11,802 nucleotides of DNA from Pseudomonadota bacterium (GCA_023436025.1 JAEZKX010000300.1:1-11802); one strand, 5' to 3'. Shown: positions 5,853 to 11,802, counted from the stretch's first letter. The notes: generated by a model from the letters alone, not told the origin. Translations and numbers: made by a program.

Positions 5853-8487
5853 AGGACAAGGCAAGGTCATCAATCGCGCGGACTACCAGCCGCCGGCATT
5901 CTGGATCGACACCGTGGAACTGGTGTTCGACCTCGATCCGGCCAAGACGCGGGTGCTCAACCGCATGCGCGTGCGCCGCAACCCCGACGTGCCGCCGCAG
6001 GCGCTGCGCCTGGACGGCGAGGAGCTGAACCTGGCGCGGGTGCTGGTCGCCGGCCAGGGCACCTCGTTCAAGCTGGAGGACGGCCAGCTGGTGCTGGAGA
6101 ACCTGCCGGCGGGCGACGACCCGTTCGAGCTGGAGATCTTCACCACCTGCTACCCGGTGAAGAACACCAAGCTGATGGGCCTGTACGTCAGCAACGACTC
6201 GTTCTTCACCCAGTGCGAGGCCGAGGGCTTCCGCCGCATCACCTACTTCCTGGACCGGCCCGACGTGATGGCCAGCTACACGGTGACGCTGCGCGCCGAC
6301 CGCCAGAAGTACCCGGTGCTGCTGTCCAACGGCAACCTGGTGGACCAGGGCCCGCTGGACGACGGCCGCCATTTCGCCAAGTGGGTGGACCCCTTCCGCA
6401 AGCCCAGCTACCTGTTCGCCCTGGTGGCGGGCCAGCTGGTGTGCCGCGAGCAGCGCATCACCGCGCGCAACGGGCGCGAGCACCTGCTGCAGGTCTACGT
6501 GCGCCCGGGCGACCTGGACAAGACCGAGCACGCGATGAACTCGCTGATGGCTTCGGTGGCCTGGGACGAGGCGCGCTTCGGCCTGCCGCTGGACCTGGAA
6601 CGCTTCATGATCGTCGCCACTAGCGACTTCAACATGGGCGCGATGGAGAACAAGGGCCTGAACATCTTCAACACCAAGTACGTGTTGGCGAACCAGGCCA
6701 CGGCCACCGACACCGACTACGCCAACATCGAGTCGGTGGTGGGCCACGAGTACTTCCACAACTGGACCGGCAACCGCGTCACCTGCCGCGACTGGTTCCA
6801 GCTGTCGCTGAAGGAAGGCCTGACGGTGTTCCGCGACCAGGAGTTCAGCCAGGACCTGGCCGGCGACGCCTCGGCGCGCGCGGTCAAGCGCATCGAGGAC
6901 GTGCGGGTGCTGCGCACCGCGCAGTTCCCCGAGGACGCCGGCCCCATGGCGCATCCGGTGCGGCCCGACCAGTACCTGGAGATCAACAACTTCTACACCG
7001 TGACGGTGTACGAAAAGGGCTCCGAGGTCGTGCGCATGCAGCAGACGCTGGTGGGCCGCGAGGGCTTCGCCCGCGGCCTGGCGCTCTACTTCCAGCGCCA
7101 CGACGGCCACGCCGTCACCTGCGACGACTTCGCCCAGGCCATCGCCGACGCCAACCCCGAGTCGCAGCTGGCGCAGCGGCTGGACCAGTTCAAGCGCTGG
7201 TACAGCCAGGCCGGCACGCCGCGCGTGAAGGTCACCACCCAGTGGGACGCCGCCGCCGGCATCTACAAGGTGACGCTGGCGCAATCCTGCCCGCCGACGC
7301 CGGGCCAGCCCGAGAAGCTGCCCTTCGTGATCCCGATCGCGCTGGGCCTGCTGGACGCCAGCGGCCGCGAGCTGACCAGCGGCATGCACGTGCTGACCGA
7401 GGCCAGCGAGACCCTGACGTTCGCCGGCTACGAGGACGAACCCGTGCCCTCGCTGCTGCGCGGCTTCAGCGCGCCGGTGATCCTGGAGTACGACTACACC
7501 GACGATCAGCTGCTGACGCTGCTGGCGCACGACACAGACCCGTTCAACGGCTGGGAGGCCGCGCAGCGGCTGGCCGTGGCGCGCGCCCTCGCCTTCGTCC
7601 GCGACGGCGGCGTGGTGCAGCTGGACGAGGCCTATGTCGACGCCATGCGCGCCGTGTTGCGCCACCCCGGGCTGGACGCCGCGTTCAAGGAACTTGTGCT
7701 CACCCTGCCCGCCGAGACCTACATCGCCGAGCAGCTGGACGTGGTCGATCCGCAGCGTATCCACGCGGTGCGCGAGGGCATGCGCGAGCAGCTGGCGCAG
7801 GCGCTGTTCGCCGACTGGGAATGGGCCTACGAAACGCACCGCGACAGCGGCGCCTACCGGCCCGACCCGGTGTCCAGCGGCCGGCGGGCCCTGGCCGGCC
7901 TGGCGCTCACGCAGCTGTGCCTGGCCGCGCGCGCCAGCGGCGATGCGGTGTGGCCCGGCCGCGCCTACCAGCGCTTCAAGGACGCGTCGAACATGACCGA
8001 CCGCTTCAACGCGCTGGCAGCGCTGGTGACCAGCGGCCACGCGCTGGCGGCCCCGGCCCTGCAGCGCTTCCACGCCCTCTTCAAGGACGAGGCGCTGGTG
8101 CTGGACAAGTGGTTCGCGCTGCAGGCCGGCGCGCCCGACCGCGGCGGCAACATCCTGCCCATCGTGCGCCAGCTGATGCAGCATCCGGACTTCAACATCC
8201 GGAACCCCAACCGCGCCCGCAGCGTGATCTTCAGCTACTGCAGCGCCAACCCGGGCGCCTTCCACCGCCCGGACGCGGCGGGGTACGTGTGGTGGAGCGA
8301 GCGCGTCATCGAGCTGGACGGCATCAACCCGCAGGTGGCCGCGCGCCTGGCGCGGGCGCTGGACCGCTGGAAGAAGCTGGCCGAGCCGATGCGCGGCGCC
8401 GCGCGCGAGGCCATCGCGCGGGTGGCAGCCAAACCCGACCTGAGCAACGACGTGCGCGAAGTGGTCACCCGCGCGCTCGCCGAATAA
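5845..8487 (+). CDS. pepN: Aminopeptidase N (M1 family alanyl aminopeptidase)
   Basis: The 880-residue zinc metallopeptidase removes N-terminal residues in the last steps of cytosolic protein turnover. No signal peptide is visible. Key motifs are the exopeptidase motif GAMEN at 265-269, which binds the free amino terminus, and the zinc site HEYFHNW with His301, Glu302 and His305 plus the third ligand Glu324 in LKEGLTVFRDQEF. Positions lie four residues beyond their E. coli PepN equivalents, and the total length is near that of E. coli PepN. The N-terminal part is a beta-rich M1 domain; the tail after about residue 450 corresponds to the Ig-like and helical C-terminal domains of bacterial PepN. 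GGAG at 5834-5837 is a well-placed ribosome site for ATG 5845, and the start overlaps the HAD gene by 8 bp. fbp starts 9 bp after the stop, so the two probably share a transcript. Confidence 0.97.
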   Translation: MREGQGKVINRADYQPPAFWIDTVELVFDLDPAKTRVLNRMRVRRNPDVPPQALRLDGEELNLARVLVAGQGTSFKLEDGQLVLENLPAGDDPFELEIFTTCYPVKNTKLMGLYVSNDSFFTQCEAEGFRRITYFLDRPDVMASYTVTLRADRQKYPVLLSNGNLVDQGPLDDGRHFAKWVDPFRKPSYLFALVAGQLVCREQRITARNGREHLLQVYVRPGDLDKTEHAMNSLMASVAWDEARFGLPLDLERFMIVATSDFNMGAMENKGLNIFNTKYVLANQATATDTDYANIESVVGHEYFHNWTGNRVTCRDWFQLSLKEGLTVFRDQEFSQDLAGDASARAVKRIEDVRVLRTAQFPEDAGPMAHPVRPDQYLEINNFYTVTVYEKGSEVVRMQQTLVGREGFARGLALYFQRHDGHAVTCDDFAQAIADANPESQLAQRLDQFKRWYSQAGTPRVKVTTQWDAAAGIYKVTLAQSCPPTPGQPEKLPFVIPIALGLLDASGRELTSGMHVLTEASETLTFAGYEDEPVPSLLRGFSAPVILEYDYTDDQLLTLLAHDTDPFNGWEAAQRLAVARALAFVRDGGVVQLDEAYVDAMRAVLRHPGLDAAFKELVLTLPAETYIAEQLDVVDPQRIHAVREGMREQLAQALFADWEWAYETHRDSGAYRPDPVSSGRRALAGLALTQLCLAARASGDAVWPGRAYQRFKDASNMTDRFNALAALVTSGHALAAPALQRFHALFKDEALVLDKWFALQAGAPDRGGNILPIVRQLMQHPDFNIRNPNRARSVIFSYCSANPGAFHRPDAAGYVWWSERVIELDGINPQVAARLARALDRWKKLAEPMRGAAREAIARVAAKPDLSNDVREVVTRALAE

Positions 8488-8496
8488 AGGACTTCC

Positions 8497-9507
8497 ATGA
8501 ACCACCAAGGCATTTCCCTCACCCGCTACCTGGTCGAGCAGCAGCGCGTCCACAACCACATCCCCTCGCAGCTGCGCCTGCTGATCGAGGTGGTGGCCCG
8601 CGCCTGCAAGCGCATCAGCCACGCGGTGAACAAGGGCGCGCTCGGCGACGTGCTGGGCTCGGCCGGCACCGGCAACGTGCAGGGCGAGGTCCAGAAGAAG
8701 CTGGACATCATCGCCAACGAGGTGCTGATCGAGGCCAACGAATGGGGCGGCCACCTCGCCGGCATGGCCAGCGAGGAGATGGAGGGCATCTACGTGGTGC
8801 CCAACCGCTTTCCCAAGGGCGAATACCTGCTGCTGTTCGATCCGCTGGACGGCTCCTCCAACATCGACGTCAACGTCAGCATCGGCACCATCTTCAGCGT
8901 GCTGCGCATGCCCGAGGACGACCGCGGCGTGGACGAAGGCGATTTCCTGCAGTGCGGGCGCAAGCAGGTGGCCGCCGGCTACTGCATCTACGGCCCGCAG
9001 ACCACCCTGGTGCTGACGGTGGGCGACGGCGTGGCGATGTTCACCCTGGACCGCGAACAAGGCTCCTTCGTGCTGACGCAGGAGAACGTGCAGATCCCCG
9101 CGGACACCAAGGAGTTCGCCATCAACATGTCGAACATGCGCCATTGGGATGCGCCGGTGAAGCGCTACATCGACGAGTGCCTGGCCGGCAAGGACGGCCC
9201 GCGCGGCAAGGACTTCAACATGCGCTGGATCGCCTCCATGGTGGCGGACGTGCACCGCATCCTCACGCGCGGCGGCATCTTCCTCTACCCCTGGGACAAG
9301 CGCGAGCCGAACAAGCCCGGCAAGCTGCGCCTGATGTACGAGGCCAACCCCATGGGGTGGCTGGTGGAACAGGCCGGCGGCGCCGCCACCAACGGCCGCC
9401 AGCCCATCCTGGACATCCAGCCGCAGCAGCTGCACGAGCGCGTGAGCGTGATCCTCGGCTCGAAGAACGAAGTGGAACGGGTCACGGCGTACCACAACAA
9501 CGACTGA
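8497..9507 (+). CDS. fbp: Fructose-1,6-bisphosphatase class I
   Basis: The 336-residue enzyme hydrolyses fructose-1,6-bisphosphate to fructose-6-phosphate, a committed step of gluconeogenesis (and of the Calvin cycle where present). The metal- and phosphate-binding signature FDPLDGSSN sits at 114-122, with acidic metal ligands also expected in ASEEME at 91-96; QGEVQKKLD at 62-70 and the C-terminal FLYPWDKREPNKPGKLR segment are typical of class I enzymes. Length is normal. An AAAGGA ribosome site at 8486-8491 overlaps the pepN stop codon, and ATG 8497 follows 9 bp after that stop, which supports co-transcription with pepN. No other carbon-fixation gene is seen, so a gluconeogenic role is the simpler reading. 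A strong GC-rich hairpin follows the stop within a few bases. Confidence 0.97.
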   Translation: MNHQGISLTRYLVEQQRVHNHIPSQLRLLIEVVARACKRISHAVNKGALGDVLGSAGTGNVQGEVQKKLDIIANEVLIEANEWGGHLAGMASEEMEGIYVVPNRFPKGEYLLLFDPLDGSSNIDVNVSIGTIFSVLRMPEDDRGVDEGDFLQCGRKQVAAGYCIYGPQTTLVLTVGDGVAMFTLDREQGSFVLTQENVQIPADTKEFAINMSNMRHWDAPVKRYIDECLAGKDGPRGKDFNMRWIASMVADVHRILTRGGIFLYPWDKREPNKPGKLRLMYEANPMGWLVEQAGGAATNGRQPILDIQPQQLHERVSVILGSKNEVERVTAYHNND

Positions 9508-9510
9508 ACA

Positions 9511-9536
9511 CGCGCGGGCCGCCCGGCGGCCGCGCG
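9511..9536 (+). terminator. GC-rich hairpin after fbp, possible transcription end or 3' stabiliser
   Basis: CGCGCGGGCCGCC at 9511-9523 faces GGCGGCCGCGCG at 9525-9536, forming an almost perfect G/C stem with one bulged G and a very small loop, starting 3 bp after the fbp stop. There is no T run, so it is not a standard intrinsic terminator. It may protect the 3' end of the mRNA or mark the border with the - strand frame that follows. Confidence 0.5.
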
Positions 9537-9540
9537 GATG

Positions 9541-9689
9541 TCAGCGCTTGTTGCGCCGCGGCCCATGGACCAGGCCCGCAAGGGCAGCAACAGCACGGAC
9601 CCGGGCAGCGCCCAGATGAACAGGTAGAGGCTGACCGCGCAAGCGCGGCGCACCATGTCCTTCAGCCGGGCCCGTCCCCAACCTGACAA
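9541..9689 (-). pseudogene. Possible small single-span membrane protein, apparently frameshifted near its end
   Basis: Read on the - strand from TTG 9689 or ATG 9656, this frame gives a short basic N-terminus (MVRRACAV), one strongly hydrophobic segment (SLYLFIWALPGSVLLLPL) and then AWSMGR. The literal frame continues more than 200 bp into the antisense strand of fbp. Restoring one base near 9556-9561 would instead give GRRRNKR followed by TGA at 9541-9543, a basic tail typical of a small inner-membrane protein, ending just before the GC hairpin that separates it from fbp. I infer a real gene of about 40-50 codons that has lost one base, or a sequencing error in a GC-rich spot. I do not recognise the family. 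It diverges from the tRNA gene. A non-coding explanation is possible. Confidence 0.35.
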
Positions 9690-9726
9690 CCGCGCGCCCC
9701 AACCTCGGAGCCCGACCGCGATCCCC

Positions 9727-9732
9727 TATAAT
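9727..9732 (+). promoter_or_regulatory. -10 box of the tRNA-Thr promoter
   Basis: A perfect TATAAT lies 10 bp before the mature tRNA 5' end, followed by a G/C-rich discriminator (GGCGGAC), as is usual for stable-RNA promoters. Transcription would begin near 9739-9740, leaving a leader of only a few bases. No good -35 box exists at 16-18 bp spacing (positions 9704-9709 read CTCGGA). Confidence 0.7.
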
Positions 9733-9742
9733 GGCGGACTTC

Positions 9743-9818
9743 GCCGGAGTAGCTCAGTCGGTAGAGCAGCTCATTCGTAATGAGAAGGTCGGGGGTTCGA
9801 TTCCTCTCTCCGGCACCA
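9743..9818 (+). tRNA. thrW: tRNA-Thr (anticodon CGT), CCA encoded
   Basis: The 76-nt sequence folds as a standard cloverleaf: acceptor GCCGGAG pairs with CTCCGGC, D arm GCTC/GAGC, anticodon stem GCTCA/TGAGA with loop TTCGTAA (anticodon CGT, reading ACG), variable loop AGGTC, T arm GGGGG/CCTCT with loop TTCGATT, discriminator A and encoded CCA. The 27-43 G-A mismatch also occurs in E. coli thrW as I recall it. The last 20 bases are the crossover target of the downstream integrase; insertion rebuilt an intact 3' end, so the gene should remain functional. The symbol is given by analogy with the E. coli gene of the same anticodon. Confidence 0.95.
9799..9818 (+). other. attL core (tRNA-Thr 3' end)
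   Basis: GATTCCTCTCTCCGGCACCA covers tRNA positions 57-76 and is identical to 11549-11568. The bases just outside differ on both sides (C versus G before, C versus A after), so the identity is exactly 20 bp. This is the usual position of a tRNA-directed tyrosine recombinase crossover. Confidence 0.9.
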
Positions 9819-9823
9819 CATCC

Positions 9824-9867
9824 AGGGCCGTGAAGGTGCATAACCTTCCGGCCCTTTCTCTCTTCCC
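9824..9867 (+). terminator. Element-borne terminator following tRNA-Thr
   Basis: AGGGCCG (9824-9830) and GAAGGT (9832-9837) pair with ACCTTC (9843-9848) and CGGCCCT (9849-9855), giving 13 bp with one bulged T and a 5-base loop. A pyrimidine run TTTCTCTCTT follows. It lies inside the element, 5 bp after the tRNA CCA, and probably ends tRNA transcription in place of the original terminator now at 11573-11608. The T run is interrupted by C, so efficiency may be moderate. Confidence 0.65.
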
Positions 9868-9929
9868 CTCTGAGGCGCGGTTTCTATCGTCCGTGGGCGT
9901 GCGGCTGAGTATGCCGGGAGCCGGGGGTA

Positions 9930-11342
9930 TCAGGGGGCATATTTGGGGGCACGGCTGGGGGCATATTCCAGCTCACCCTCTCGAAGCCGCTCTCTGCCAG
10001 CAGCAATACTGCTTCTGTCGTCAAGCGTCAACCAAATGGAATCGCCACCTGCTAGCGGAAGGTCGGGGGCCGAATCACCCGCACGGTCTACTGCATTCCC
10101 ATCGCGAGTATTGCCGCCTTGGTGGGTGAGTCGTAAAACTGCCACTGGATGGCCGTGAGGATCGCGTCTGGCAGCCTTGCGGCCGTCCAGATAGTCCGCC
10201 CACCACTGCAGCAGCTTTGCGCGCTCCGGCAGGTAGGCGGCGCGGTTGTAGGCGGCGCGCACCTCGTTGCGCTCGACGTGGGCCAGCTGACGCTCTATCA
10301 CGTCCGGGCGCCAGCCCTTTTCGTTGGCGACCGTGGAGAACAGGGAGCGGAAGCCGTGCGCCGTGGCCGCGCCCTTGTAGCCCATGCGCACCATGGCGCC
10401 GTTAAGGGTGTTCTCGCTCAGCGGCTTGGACGGATAGAACGGGCTGGGAAACACCAAGTCCCGCTCGCCGCTCAGGGTCTGCATGGTGCGCAGCACTTCC
10501 AGCGCCTGCGCCGACAGCGGCACCAGGTGTTCCTCGCGCATCTTCATGCGCTCAGCGGGGATGCGCCACAGCGCCGCGTCCAGATCGAACTCCGCCCAGC
10601 GCGCGCCACGCACTTCCCCCGGCCGAACAGCGGTCAGCATCAGGAGGCGCAGGGCGTTGACCGTGTGCGGGTCGCCTTCATAAGCCGCGAACCGCTCCAG
10701 GAACTGCGGCAACTCCCCGTCCGCCAGGGCCGGCCGGTGCTGCACTTGGCGCGGCTTGAGCAGTTCCGCAGGCATCAAGTCGCCCATGGGGTTGCTTTCA
10801 ATGCGGTCATGCGTAGCCGCATAGCGGTAGATCGCCTTCACCCGCTGCAGCACGCGCTCTGCCTGCTCGGTGGCGCCGCGCGCCTCTACCGCCTTCACCA
10901 GGTCGCGCAGCTCCCCGGGCCGAATCTCCGCCATCGAGCGATCGCCCAGCTTGGGGAACACATAAGCTTCCAGGCTGGCGGTGATCCGGCCCAACGTGAC
11001 GGTTGCCCACTTGCCGGCCTGATGCTTGAGCCATTCGCGGCCGACCGCTTCGAGTGTCGTTGCGGCCGCATGCCTGGCCCGGGCCTTGGCTTCCTTACGC
11101 ACTTGGGCCGGATCTTGGCCCGCCTGCAGCAGTGCGCGGGCCGCGGCCAACTTGTCCCGTGCTGCCTTGAGGCTGACCGCCGGATAGACGCCGAAGGCGA
11201 GGCGCTTTTCCTTGCCGCCTGCGCGGTACTTGGCACGCCAGTAGCGGCCACCCGCCGCGGTGAGCTCGAGGTAAAGGCCGCCGCCGTCGAAATATCGGCC
11301 CGGCTGGGTCAGCGTGCGCAGCTTGGCATCGGTGAGTTTCAT
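9930..11342 (-). CDS. P4-type tyrosine integrase (site-specific recombinase)
   Basis: The 470-residue recombinase cuts and rejoins DNA at the tRNA core through a 3'-phosphotyrosine. Residues 1-90 form the DUF4102-type arm-binding domain (LTDAKLRTLTQPGRYFDGGG), about 95-180 the core-binding domain, and about 205-385 the catalytic domain. Catalytic residues visible are Arg240 (TAVRPGE), Lys267 (RMKMREEH), His329 and Arg332 (HGFR), His355 (LAHVE) and Tyr365 (AAYNR). ATG 11342 has GGGGA six bases upstream. Family members usually end soon after WWADYLD (380-386); here about 75 residues of unfamiliar low-similarity sequence follow, finishing within the left arm repeats as EYAPSRAPKYAP. The extension may be read-through into non-coding DNA. 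Transcription runs towards the tRNA gene. The palindromes before the start may control it. Confidence 0.95.
   Translation of the reverse strand: MKLTDAKLRTLTQPGRYFDGGGLYLELTAAGGRYWRAKYRAGGKEKRLAFGVYPAVSLKAARDKLAAARALLQAGQDPAQVRKEAKARARHAAATTLEAVGREWLKHQAGKWATVTLGRITASLEAYVFPKLGDRSMAEIRPGELRDLVKAVEARGATEQAERVLQRVKAIYRYAATHDRIESNPMGDLMPAELLKPRQVQHRPALADGELPQFLERFAAYEGDPHTVNALRLLMLTAVRPGEVRGARWAEFDLDAALWRIPAERMKMREEHLVPLSAQALEVLRTMQTLSGERDLVFPSPFYPSKPLSENTLNGAMVRMGYKGAATAHGFRSLFSTVANEKGWRPDVIERQLAHVERNEVRAAYNRAAYLPERAKLLQWWADYLDGRKAARRDPHGHPVAVLRLTHQGGNTRDGNAVDRAGDSAPDLPLAGGDSIWLTLDDRSSIAAGRERLREGELEYAPSRAPKYAP
9933..9964. repeat. Left arm-type repeat cluster: three GGGGGCA motifs at exact 12-bp spacing
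   Basis: GGGGGCA occurs at 9933-9939, 9945-9951 and 9957-9963, each start 12 bp from the last, with consensus near TGGGGGCAYATT. Same-direction copies with the same spacing appear near the other end of the element. Direct repeats flanking the core at a distance are typical of arm sites bound by the N-terminal domain of tyrosine integrases. The integrase reading frame runs through this cluster and stops at 9930. Confidence 0.75.
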
Positions 11343-11368
11343 TCAGGGTCCCCGGTTTGCTTGAACAA

Positions 11369-11479
11369 GCCGGGCACTCTCTGCCCGGCAATTGCGCCGG
11401 GCAAACCCGGCAGGCTGCCGGGGTCGCTCCCCCTTTTCTGGCCGTTTACCTACACCGTAGACCGGCAGGTTGCCGGGCA
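11369..11479. repeat. Cluster of GCCGGGCA palindromes upstream of the integrase gene
   Basis: GCCGGGCA occurs at 11369-11376, 11396-11403 and 11472-11479, with its complement TGCCCGGC at 11382-11389. Three small hairpins result: an 8-bp stem with a 5-base loop at 11369-11389; CCCGGCA/TGCCGGG with loop GGC at 11406-11422; and CCGGCA/TGCCGG with loop GGT at 11462-11476. They occupy the integrase leader or promoter region, so they may be operator sites, an mRNA structure controlling translation, or sites for a directionality factor. No convincing promoter boxes were found. Confidence 0.65.
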
Positions 11480-11492
11480 CTACGCGGAGGCT

Positions 11493-11512
11493 GGGGGCAC
11501 ATTTGGGGGCAC
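11493..11512. repeat. Right arm-type repeat cluster: two GGGGGCAC motifs at 12-bp spacing
   Basis: GGGGGCAC occurs at 11493-11500 and 11505-11512, joined by ATTT, the same 12-bp period and the same orientation as the left cluster. It lies 37 bp before the right core. The shared motif at both ends supports bound integrase arms in attL and attR. Confidence 0.75.
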
Positions 11513-11548
11513 ATTGGACGATCTCGCCGCGCTTTCAGAGGGAAAGAG

Positions 11549-11568
11549 GATTCCTCTCTCCGGCACCA
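11549..11568 (+). other. attR core (partial tRNA-Thr duplicate)
   Basis: This is an exact 20-bp copy of the tRNA-Thr 3' end, without any tRNA body upstream (the preceding bases read GGAAAGAG). It marks the right end of the element. The chromosome resumes at 11569 and meets a terminator immediately. Confidence 0.9.
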
Positions 11569-11572
11569 AATG

Positions 11573-11608
11573 AAAACCCCGCTGGCTAGACGGTCAGCGG
11601 GGTTTTTT
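11573..11608 (+). terminator. Strong intrinsic terminator, probably the original tRNA-Thr terminator, bidirectional
   Basis: CCCCGCTG (11577-11584) pairs with CAGCGGGG (11595-11602) around a 10-base loop, followed by TTTTTT (11603-11608) and preceded by AAAA (11573-11576), so it can act in both directions. It begins 4 bp after the right att core. In the uninterrupted site it would have followed the tRNA CCA directly. Towards the - strand it would end transcription of the gene whose tail may lie at the right edge. Confidence 0.9.
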
Positions 11609-11635
11609 CCTTGCTGGCCTGTGATGACGCGGCGC

Positions 11636-11670
11636 GCGCCTCACATCAGGGTCTGCGGAACGTGAGGCGC
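11636..11670. repeat. 9-bp perfect inverted repeat
   Basis: GCGCCTCAC (11636-11644) faces GTGAGGCGC (11662-11670) across a 17-base spacer. It spans the stop codon of the possible - strand gene tail. No T run accompanies it, so a terminator role is doubtful. Confidence 0.5.
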
Positions 11671-11801
11671 ACGGGGATCTCTGTTCCGCGCGAAGTTGGC
11701 GCCTGCCCCAAGGTCTTCGACGCCGGATCGGCCAAGCTCTCCGTTTGGGGACCCGCGCCCGCGGGCTCGGTCGACCAAACCCGGCTTCTCCCCCACGCGC
11801 T
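11646..11801 (-). CDS. Possible C-terminal end of an unidentified - strand protein (partial)
   Basis: A - strand frame enters from the right edge and stops at TGA 11648-11646 after 51 visible residues, ending EIPVRLTFRRP. About four fifths of its codons end in G or C, in line with genes in this window. It would converge on the bidirectional terminator at 11573-11608, which supports a real gene end here. The ending faintly resembles the last strand of TonB-type C-terminal domains, but that is an impression only. Another - strand frame and a + strand frame are also open to the edge, so the call is tentative. Confidence 0.35.
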   Translation of the reverse strand, partial: SAWGRSRVWSTEPAGAGPQTESLADPASKTLGQAPTSRGTEIPVRLTFRRP

Positions 11802-11802
11802 C

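Larger units (their letters stand above)
9799..11568. mobile_element. Minimal integrase-only integrative element in tRNA-Thr(CGT)
   Basis: Two 20-bp direct copies of the tRNA 3' end bound a unit 1750 bp long. Inside are, from left to right, a terminator, three 12-bp-spaced GGGGGCA repeats, one P4-type integrase gene on the - strand, a cluster of GCCGGGCA palindromes, two more 12-bp-spaced GGGGGCA repeats and the right core. No excisionase, replication, cargo or transfer gene is visible. The integrase frame is complete with all catalytic residues. The unit is either the remnant of a larger island that lost its cargo or a very small self-inserting element. Removing it in thought rejoins the tRNA to a strong terminator 4 bp after the CCA, which fits a clean insertion. 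Confidence 0.88.

Noticed and set aside
5038..9495. A 1485-codon open frame on the - strand opposite prfB, HAD, pepN and fbp
   Set aside because: It is antisense to four clearly recognised proteins and has a biased His/Gln/Val/Ala-rich composition, as expected of a shadow frame in GC-rich coding DNA.
7242..9686. An 814-codon open frame on the + strand
   Set aside because: It is out of frame with pepN and fbp, has extreme Arg/Ala/Gly composition, and contains no family motifs.
10061..10150. A second - strand frame overlapping the integrase end, reading LPDAILTAIQWQFYDSP
   Set aside because: It looks protein-like but is short, has no start of its own and no family I recognise, so it is not supported as a gene.
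9930..11342. Integrase as a decayed pseudogene
   Set aside because: The frame is continuous, the start has a ribosome site, and all catalytic residues are present; only the C-terminal extension is odd.
10149..11573. A 474-codon + strand frame opposite the integrase
   Set aside because: The integrase frame on the other strand has domain structure and catalytic residues; this frame has none and spans the att core.

Overview
The window is very GC-rich, with third codon positions strongly biased to G/C. It looks like a betaproteobacterial chromosome, most likely Burkholderiales and perhaps Comamonadaceae. This rests on the protein families and on the pepN-fbp pairing as I remember it; no search was run.

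Positions 1-3831 hold the end of a signalling operon on the + strand. It contains the C-terminal part of a hybrid histidine kinase carrying three receiver domains, then CheR, a CheB made only of the methylesterase domain, and a soluble receiver-histidine kinase. Genes overlap or abut (ATGA between CheR and CheB, TGATG between CheB and the kinase). No receptor, CheA or CheW is visible. Receptor-type methylation chemistry therefore appears coupled here to hybrid-kinase phosphorelay rather than to a classical chemotaxis array.

Positions 3832-4056 are a repeat-rich intergenic stretch: a 7-bp tandem repeat, an 8-bp tandem repeat and a long imperfect inverted repeat. Positions 4057-9507 are housekeeping genes on the + strand: prfB (release factor 2 with its programmed +1 frameshift site intact), a HAD phosphatase, pepN (aminopeptidase N) and fbp (class I fructose-1,6-bisphosphatase). 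After fbp come a GC-rich hairpin and a possibly frameshifted small membrane-protein gene on the - strand.

Positions 9743-9818 encode tRNA-Thr(CGT), preceded by a perfect TATAAT box. The last 20 bp of this tRNA are repeated exactly at 11549-11568. Between the copies lies a 1750-bp insertion whose only gene is an apparently intact P4-type tyrosine recombinase on the - strand. Near each end are 12-bp-spaced GGGGGCA repeats, three copies on the left and two on the right, which look like integrase arm sites. Upstream of the integrase is a cluster of GCCGGGCA palindromes. The insertion moved the tRNA's probable original terminator to 11573-11608 and put a terminator of its own just after the tRNA. 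This minimal integrase-only element is the most unusual part of the window. At the right edge there may be the C-terminal tail of a - strand gene.
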